A stretch of DNA of 12,500 nt, taken from Nymphaea colorata. Lineage: Eukaryota; Streptophyta; Magnoliopsida; Nymphaeales; Nymphaeaceae. The notes under the pieces were generated by a model. It had not been told where the DNA came from. It saw only the letters and a list, made by a program, of their open reading frames with translations, and made no database searches. A program made the position numbers and the translations under genes. The stretch's first letter is position 1. Each line of letters starts with the position of its first letter. The stretch covers positions 17,501 to 30,000 of the forward strand of contig NW_022204536.1 of NCBI RefSeq assembly GCF_008831285.2. The letters run 5' to 3'. Shown piece after piece: positions 1-7,500 of this stretch.

Positions 1-604
<604 letters not shown>

Positions 605-1786
605 TGTTAGGCCACACCGGTTGGCCTAAGAAAATCCGACCAATGCGATCCTAAACTTCCCAGGACCTTCTTGAGGCCTATTCTAAAAACCGAAAAACCT
701 AGGTAATTACACAATGATCTACCCGGCCGGACAGGACCCCGGCGCAAAACCCAATAGGTAGGGAGATACACTTGTAGGTTACCCGAGTCCCAAATATTCC
801 TAACTAAGTCTGCCTACTACAAAAACACTAACAGGGTCGTGAGGCCTTTACAATTCGCGAGCGATACAAGAGAACACTCAATCTCACTCACAAACCACGC
901 AAACCACACTAACGTACAAACCACACCCAACAGAAGTAAATAGGGGGTCTGGCTCCTTGTGGTCGTGTCTCGGGCACAGTGCCCTCGAGGTACCTCACGG
1001 GGGAGCTAGGCCGAAGCCAAGGCTAAAACAGAAATGCTGGAAATAAACTAATATGCTACCTACGACTGAAAGCAAATCCCGCCCGAAGCTACAAGGGGGA
1101 TAGGAGACGATACCGGCCAAGGATCGCCCTTGGCGTAGCCGGATAGGTCTCGGGGTGATGACCTGCCCCCGAGCACTGCAGCTCACAGAACAGGAAGACC
1201 GACTGAGGTGTGCCTCCACGTAGCCTGCTGCTCGGGCTGACCGCTGCCTGAAGACGCTGAAGGTAGGCCGCACGCTGGTGGACGGGTTGACTGCCGAGGT
1301 CTGGTCGCTGCTCGTTTACGGTGGCCGCTGCGCTGTTGCCGCGATGAATTCTGCGGTAGCAGCGCTAACGTCGAGCCAAGACCGCTGCTGACACTCGCTG
1401 GGCCTAGAGGCAGACGCGCGCCGGGAACGAGGACGCTGTCTCGAACTGCTACGGTCGTGCCGTCGAGGATGCCGGGAGCGATCGTCTGCTGTCTGGTCGA
1501 GGGTCGCCGATCAGGACGAGGTCGCCTGGCGTCTGCTGCCGATGTGCTGCTGCTGCACTGAAGAAGACGGAACAGGGCCGGAAGGGCCGCCTGGACTGCC
1601 GAGGGGGGCTGCTGTCACAGCGACAGCGCCTGCCTGCCTAACTCCGGAGTGTGGCTCGGCCACGGGCGCCGGTGGATGCCGACGAAGAGGCAGGGGCCGT
1701 TGTAAGGGCCGGCGAGCCGGCTGAACCTAATCCTAGCTAAGGCTGGGTTGGCTGGTTTCGGTTGGGCTCTACTAGGTGGTAGGTCT

Positions 1787-2173
1787 AGTCAAGCAGGTTC
1801 GGGTCAGGGTAGGCTCAGTCAAACAGGGTTTAGGTTCAGTCACGGGTTGACCTAGCTAATAGGTTGGTTCAGTAAGGGAGGTTAAGGTCGAGCCTAAGCT
1901 CACGGTGCTGGTCAAAGTTGACCAAGTGCGGAAGGTTCAACTAACTAGGTGGTTGACTAAATGGACCGAGTCAATGGGTCCGGGTCAAGTAGGTCAAGGG
2001 TCACTCGAGGTAGGCTCGAGTCGCTAAGGGAGGCTACCAACGAAGTGGGCTTGGTGGACTAGCTGACCTAGTTGACTAAGGCTAAGGGTCAATGCCGATC
2101 TAGGTTGGCTCGGTAGAGGTTTAGCCTAGGTGCGGGTTCGGTGCAGGAGGTTGCCTAGTGGGTTCGGTTGACT
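1787..2173. promoter_or_regulatory. W-box-like cluster in 3' LTR (12 TTGACY)
   Basis: TTGACC or TTGACT, on either strand, starts at 1787, 1817, 1847, 1910, 1918, 1953, 1969, 1983, 1992, 2072, 2087 and 2168. Two form the back-to-back pair GGTCAAAGTTGACC (1910-1923). TTGACY is the core bound by plant WRKY factors. The segment looks like a degenerate array of short GGTTGAC/GGTCAAG-type words, so the enrichment may partly reflect repeat origin. It lies inside the predicted transcribed region. Confidence 0.4.
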
Positions 2174-2204
2174 GGGCTGGTCTTACCCAGGGAATGCACC
2201 GATG

Positions 2205-2220
2205 CTTGCCACGTGGCAAG
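2205..2220. promoter_or_regulatory. 16-bp perfect palindrome with G-box
   Basis: CTTGCCACGTGGCAAG is a perfect palindrome centred on CACGTG, the plant G-box/ABRE core bound by bZIP and bHLH factors. The flanks GCC...GGC make it a strong-consensus form. It sits just beyond the W-box cluster. Identical copy at 11620-11635. Confidence 0.45.
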
Positions 2221-2390
2221 ACGGACGGACACGACAGAGAGAGCTAGAGAACGCTAGCTCTTAGGAATGGAGCTCGAATTCTCGCCTAAGGGTTAGGGAG
2301 AAATGCGACAAGGAAGGAGAGGAGATTGGGGGCGAAGGGCCAGGTGGCGCTCTCGTGTGAGCTCGGATGAGGCTAAGGCTGAGATGGGGA

Positions 2391-2396
2391 CACGTG
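2391..2396. promoter_or_regulatory. G-box CACGTG (second)
   Basis: CACGTG within ACACGTGGAC, an ABRE-like context (ACGTGG), 171 bp from the palindromic G-box core. Identical copy at 11806-11811. Function inferred from the motif only. Confidence 0.35.
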
Positions 2397-2644
2397 GACC
2401 AGATCTACGGTGGAGGATTACTGCGGATCGGATCAAGAGGGAAAGGAGGAAACGGCTGAGGAAGAATAGGTAAGATGGCGCGAGGTGGAGGAGTTTCCTA
2501 AAACTAAGGAGGAAAGATCCAAGGAAATAGGAAAAGGGGATCTCGCAGGGCCTGGCTGGGGGACAAGTGGCGAGATGCGGGACCAAGGTGGGTAGCTGGC
2601 AGGTGAGGTGGCGAGTGAGGTGGCGGAGGGCTGGCTCGGATTGC

Positions 2645-2654
2645 GACACGTGTC
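2645..2654. promoter_or_regulatory. 10-bp palindromic G-box (third)
   Basis: GACACGTGTC is a perfect 10-bp palindrome containing CACGTG, the third within about 450 bp. Identical copy at 12060-12069. Confidence 0.35.
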
Positions 2655-3906
2655 AAGATGAACGCGTGAGGATCCTTGCGAGTTAGGGTTGACGCGGTGG
2701 AGATGGCGAGGAGCTGGAAGGGGAGCGGCGGCTGCGAGATTGCTTCCTAATTCGGTGGAGCAGCTGATTGCGAGCTGATCCTGAATCGGGACAGATGGCA
2801 GCAGCTGGGACAAGGGCACAGATGGGCGGCTGGATGATGGACAGATGTCGAAATTAAAGGCTGAGATGAAACGGAGGGGACTTGCCGGAAATGGCAGATG
2901 CGACGGAGGAGGAAGCTCCAATTCGCACCGGCGGCCTGAGCTAACGCTCGGAACTTAATTGACCGTAATACCCCTTTCAAAATTTTAGTTAAAACACTAG
3001 GGAAGAAGGGCAATTCGGTCCCTAACGCCGGAATCAATGGCGACCACCGGAATTAGCAGCGATGGCCGGATTCAAACAATTTTCCGGCGAGATTCTATCT
3101 CGAGATCCAGCCGACGGAACTCGCCCCTTTTTGATATTTAGAAAGCTCTTTTCTGGGCGATTCACGGGGATCACTCCTCTTCTTCAGATCTCGACCAGAG
3201 AGCGAGATTTCTTAACTTTTGAGCCTCTGGTCCGACAGATCAAAAGGGAGAACAGGCCGCTAGAAATTGTAATTTTCTTATCGATTTGTCTTTCTAATCC
3301 GGCCAACTGCCTACTAGGGATCAAACGTCTGATTTCAATCCCGCGACGCGATCTGCAATTTCTGATTAGAACAGAAAACGCCCAAATTCTGATTCCCCTC
3401 TTCGGGTATGCCGAGGGAGGAACCGAGAGAAGACGCCCTGTGTTCTAAGGCAGAATGCAGCAATCGGGCAGCGAGAGAGAGATCGAAATTCGTCTCCTCT
3501 TCGGTGTCGAATTGAAGCCGGCGGTAGATCCGTCGCCTTCAATCTTCCCTATGCTGGAATCGGCCTCACAGTACCCTCGTGATCAGGGCAAAGGCACCGA
3601 TTTCAGAACTTTGAAAAAGCTCGAAAGGGGGTACTTACGTGACAAGGGAGGGATCGCCGCCGGTGGTGGAGATCCGCCGATGCCTTCTTCCTTATGCCTA
3701 TGTCTCGGACGGCGGCTCTTCAAGGAATTTCTGGATTCGGAAGCGTCGTGGAGGTAGAGGACGCGAGGAGGGAGAAGACGCCTGGTTCTCGGGTTGAACA
3801 AGGTGGGAGACGAGAGGGGAGAAGCCTCGTGCGAGGAGAGAGAGAGTGCCACACCAAATACCAATCTTTGATTAATTTTTCGATCCTTTCTACATTGAGT
3901 TTACAG

Positions 3907-3914
3907 AATATATA
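3907..3914 (-). promoter_or_regulatory. LTR TATA box
   Basis: Sense strand reads TATATATT from 3914 to 3907 in an AT-rich setting. About 30 bases downstream would place the transcription start near 3882. A CT-rich tract (sense of 3833-3846) follows, as in many plant 5' ends. The sense-ATG-free stretch starts at 3892, independently supporting a start near here. This is the 3' LTR copy; the working copy in the 5' LTR is outside the window. Confidence 0.55.
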
Positions 3915-3981
3915 CTAAACATAATGCGAGCCCTAATTACATGTTAACCTAGCTCGCTACTTAGTCTAATGTCAAAAATGC

Positions 3982-4211
3982 GCAAGGCACAACCCGCCTT
4001 GCTAGGTCTCTACTACAAAACTTGACGTCGACATGAAATAGATGACGCAACCTAAACCGGGCCTAGCGCCCAACTCAAAAATCGAAAGCTAAAGTCCCTA
4101 AGTCTTGTGGACTTAGGGCGGGGACCTCGTGTGGGTTACCGCCCACACTTCGGAAATTCGAGCATGGGTCAAGTCCGATTGGCTCGGACCTGAACCTAAG
4201 CCTCTCGGCTT
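3982..4211 (-). other. Cluster of perfect inverted repeats after gag-pol stop
   Basis: Six stem-loops in 230 bp between the gag-pol stop and the promoter. Arms 3982-3988/3996-4002 have 7 bp (GCAAGGC). Arms 4059-4062/4068-4071 have 4 bp. Arms 4096-4104/4110-4118 have 9 bp (CCCTAAGTC) with a 5-base loop. Arms 4129-4135/4142-4148 have 7 bp (GTGTGGG). Arms 4173-4178/4184-4189 have 6 bp (GTCCGA). Arms 4198-4202/4207-4211 have 5 bp (AAGCC). In the genomic RNA this is the start of the 3' UTR; in DNA it is upstream promoter sequence. No terminator-type T tract follows. Confidence 0.55.
4022..4049. promoter_or_regulatory. as-1-like pair of TGACG motifs in U3
   Basis: TGACG occurs at 4023-4027 (within TTGACGTCGAC, holding GACGTC and GTCGAC palindromes) and again at 4043-4047 (ATGACGCAA). 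The two are on the same strand with starts 20 bp apart, about 110-140 bp upstream of the TATA box. TGACG pairs are binding sites for TGA-type bZIP factors in plant and plant-viral promoters. The 20-bp spacing is wider than in the classic as-1 element, so function is inferred. Confidence 0.35.
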
Positions 4212-4220
4212 TAGATAGGC

Positions 4221-4559
4221 TCAAGCGTTCGGGGAATTTGGACTCACGCTCGGATTAACCTGATCAAGCTCGGTGAGCCTCGCAATAGGTTCTAGAACGT
4301 CTTGAGTTCCACCTGGTTTGAGCACTCTTTCGGACCTAGTTGCTCCTCCCACGCCGCCCGCTGCAACTGGCTCGAGTGCTGACTTAGCCTCGCTTGGACT
4401 TTCTTCGTGCTGCCTTAGCGCCTGTGTCCACAAATCCGAGGCCTTTCGTCTTGACCGACTGGTTTCGGCCTGATCACGCCGAGTTGGGTCTGGACCTACA
4501 AGTTGGTCCGTAACAGATTCCCCCTCCCTAGAATGCGCTTGTCCTCGAGCGCTAGAGGA
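4221..4559 (-). other. C-terminal tail after chromodomain, overlapping LTR
   Basis: Residues 1613-1724, low-complexity, rich in Ser, Glu, Arg and Pro, with no recognised domain. The polypurine tract lies at codons 1623-1626 and the LTR begins in codon 1627. So about 97 residues are encoded in U3 and are carried by both LTRs. The tail may be translated simply because U3 lacks a stop in this frame, or it may have a function. Confidence 0.8.
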
Positions 4560-7500
4560 GGGAAAGCGATGAGCCACTGACCCAAACTCTTCCCAAGAGG
4601 TTCCTCTGTCAGGTCCCTCCCATTCCACTAATACCTCATGCCGTGTTCTCCCTTGTCTTTGGACATATCTATGTTTGAGTATACGATAGGGAGTGGGCAA
4701 GTTGTCCTGTTCCGGTATCTGCTCGATCATTGTAGGAATATCACCATGATGAGGCTTGAGCCTGGTGATATGGAAAACTGGGTGCACCATTGCTTCCCGC
4801 GGAAGTCCCAGTCGATATGCTGCCTTTCCTACTTTTTGTAATACCGGAAACGGTCCATAATACCTTGGTAGTAGCTTAGAATAGGGTTGGCCCATTAACG
4901 ATCGTTGTTTGAGGGGCAACCTCTTCAACCACACGTAATCACCCACTTCGAATTCTCGATCTTTTCGCCCTTTGTTGTAGACCTGTCTCATCCTGTTCTG
5001 GGCTTTGGCAATGTTTTGCTTGAGGGAGTCAAGGACTTCCTCACGGGTGCGTAGCTCGCAGTCTACATTGTCGTCGTCTGCTGTACCTCCTTCATATCTA
5101 GGGATACTTGGAGGAGGGGTCCCATATACACCTTCAAAAGGCGTCATTCCTGTTGACGAATGTAAACTGGTGTTGTAAGACCACTCTGCCCAAGGTAAGA
5201 ATTTTACCCAAGTCTGTGGCCTTTCTCCTGCAAAACACCTCAAATAGGTTTCAAGAGATCGATTTACGATTTCGCTCTGCCCGTCTGTCTGTGGGTGATG
5301 GGCTGTACTAAACTTGAGCGTTGTACCCATAAGCTTCATGTACTCCTGCCAAAATGCGCTAAGGAAAATTGAATCTCTGTCACATACGACTGATTGTGGC
5401 ATTCCGTGGAGCTTTCCAACATACTCCTGGTACACGCTGGCCACCATTGGCCCTTGATACGACCTAGGCAAGGGAGCGAAGTGGCTGTACTTGGTCAGAC
5501 GGTCCACTACCACTAGCACAGCTTCCTTGCCTTCGGAGCGGGGCATGGCGTCAATAAAATCCATGGTCACATCGGTCCATGGTTTGGCTGGTATGGGGAG
5601 GGGAACTAAATGTCCTGGAGGTCTAATGGCCTCGTACTTTTCCCTCTGGCATACCAGGCAACTCCGGATGTACCTTTGTACCTCTGCCTTCATGCCACGC
5701 CACCAAAATTGGGCTTTAATTCTGCTTAGGGTTTTAGAAACCCCCTCATGACCCGCGGCAGGGGTGTCATGGAAATGACGCAGGAGTTCCTGCTTAAGCC
5801 CAGACTCTGGAGGAACCACTGCTCGGTTCTTCCTATATAATAGATTCCCTCTGACGGTATAGAAGGGAATGGATCCTGGATGTTGTTCTGTTGATGCACG
5901 GACTAGCCTTAGGGACTGATCTGCTTGTTGTTCCTGGGCTAACCTATCCCAAACATCAGTTTCCACTACCGAAAGAGTCATGAACTGCTCAGTCAATCGA
6001 GAGAGAGAATCGGCCGCTGTATTTTCCGGACCCTTTTTGTACTCTATTTCGAAATCGTATCCCAGCAGCTTTGCTAACCAACGTTGTTGGGTAGGCGTGG
6101 ATACTCTCTGCTTTAACATGTACTTTAGAGAATTTTGGTCCGTCTTAACTGTGAATCTACGCCCTATAAGGTAGGGCCGCCACTTTTCCACTGCCAACAC
6201 TATCGCTAGTAGTTCTTTCTCATAAGTAGAGAGAGGCTTCGCTCTACTTGTGAGCGCCTTAGACATATAAGCGATAGGGTGGCCTCCTTGGCTGAGAACG
6301 GCCCCAATTCCAACCTCACATGCGTCTGTCTCTATTGTGAACTGCTGGTTGAAATCCGGGAGTGTAAGAACGGGCGCAGACATAAGGGCAAGCTTTAACT
6401 TTTCAAAGGCTGCCCTAGCCTTATCCGACCACTGAAAGGCTCCTTTCTTGAGCATCTGGGTCAAAGGCTGTGCGATCAAACCATAACCTTGTATAAAACG
6501 CCTATAGTACCCAGTCAAACCGAGGAATCCGCGGAGTCCTTTCAAGTCCTTAGGCAGTGGCCATTTCTGCATGGCTTCTAATTTTTCGGGGTCTGCCCGA
6601 ACCCCTTGTTGGCACACTATGTGCCCTAGATAACCAATAGAAGGTTGTCCAAAGCTGCATTTGGACATCTTGGCGTATAATTGGTTATCTCTCAGTACCT
6701 GAAGAGCAATAGCGAGATGCTTCTGATGTGATTCTTCAGACTGACTGTAAATTAAGATGTCATCAAAGAAAACTAAGATGAAATCGCGGAGGTAATGTCT
6801 GAAGACGTCGTTCATGCACCTCTGAAACGTTGCTGGTGCGTTAGTTAGACCAAATGGCATGACGAGGAACTCGTAGTGCCCGTCATGCGTCCTGAAAGCG
6901 GTCTTGTGGACGTCATCCTTGTACATACGAATTTGATGATAGCCGGCTCGTAAGTCGATCTTGGAGAAAATAGTTGCTCCGGCTAGTTCATCCAATAACT
7001 CATCAATTACCGGTATGGGATGTCTATCCTTCACGGTGGCTTCATTCAGGGCGCGGTAATCTACACAGAAGCGCCAGGTGTTGTCTTTCTTCTTCACAAG
7101 TAGGACCGGTGAAGAGAAAGGGCTGCTACTTGGTTGCACAATGCCACTCTCCAACATTTCTTTAACCAGACGCTCGATTTCAGCCTTCTGGTTATATCCA
7201 TACCTATAGGGGCGCACATTAACCGGTTCTGCCCCGTGAGTCATTATGATCCTATGGTCATAGGATCTCTGCGGTGGAAGCCCTTTTGGCTCCTCAAAGA
7301 CGTCCTCATATTGATTCAGCACCAGCTGAATTCGTTCTGGTACTATTTCTTTCTGCTCTTCTTTTTCTGGCACATCAGTAGCGAGTGCCATTACCCAGCA
7401 CGCGGGCTGCTCGGCTTCAATTGCCCGAAGTGCAGTCTTGGGACGAGTTGTGCTGGTTAAGCCCTGTAGCGTCATGGGCTCTTCGTCGCCGTCGGGAGTG

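Larger units (their letters stand above)
605..3892 (-). other. AUG-free transcribed LTR segment (R/U5)
   Basis: Reading every line for plus-strand CAT finds none between 605 and 3892, so this 3,288-bp sense strand has no ATG. About 40-50 would be expected. The opposite strand has roughly 40. The first sense ATG is at 3893-3895, between the TATA box and the predicted start of transcription. The 5' copy (10019-12500) and the leader (9396-10018) are equally ATG-free. Much of 1730-2930 is also G-poor and pyrimidine-rich in the sense RNA. Confidence 0.85.
605..4515 (-). repeat. 3' LTR, complete, 3,911 bp
   Basis: On the plus strand it begins TGTTAGG (605) and ends CGTAACA (4515), giving the inverted termini TGTTA/TAACA with canonical TG...CA. 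The outer end is fixed by comparison with the second copy at 10019. The inner end is fixed by the polypurine tract, with two bases between. Contents in sense order: the last ~97 codons and stop of gag-pol (4515-4221), a hairpin-rich stretch (4211-3982), an as-1-like motif pair, a TATA box (3914-3907), then about 3.3 kb of predicted R/U5 without any sense ATG. R and U5 are not separable because no clear AATAAA was found. Compared with the 5' copy it lacks one A after 611 and one T after 2877. Confidence 0.9.

Noticed and set aside
1542-1724. Plus-strand 60-codon ORF, duplicated at 10957-11139
   Set aside because: Duplicated only because the LTR is duplicated. It is short, GC-rich and antisense to the element, with no recognisable domain.
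995-3037. Minus-strand ORFs inside the LTR (995-1273, 2293-2649, 2433-2921, 2747-3037) and their copies at 10410-12453
   Set aside because: None has an ATG; they open with alternative codons. One differs between LTRs through the one-base indel, and the protein content is low-complexity.
3174-3185. Alternative polypurine tract (sense GAAGAAGAGGAG followed by TG)
   Set aside because: It would make a 2,569-bp LTR lacking the TATA promoter and with no terminal inverted repeat beyond TG/CA. The tract at 4518-4529 gives TGTTA/TAACA termini.
3062-3757. Plus-strand ORFs of 128 and 100 codons (3062-3448, 3455-3757)
   Set aside because: They lie antisense within the LTR, resemble no family, and the plus strand there is ATG-rich simply because ATG is depleted only on the sense strand.
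3583-3895. Captured host-gene promoter and first exon (TATA, CT-rich leader, GTAAGT donor)
   Set aside because: The same features are explained by the LTR's own promoter, and no host protein is recognisable. A capture origin remains possible but unsupported.
4010-4020. CTACTACAAAA shared by U3 (4010-4020) and the LTR end (814-824)
   Set aside because: An 11-base match with weak flanking similarity is too short to claim an internal duplication.
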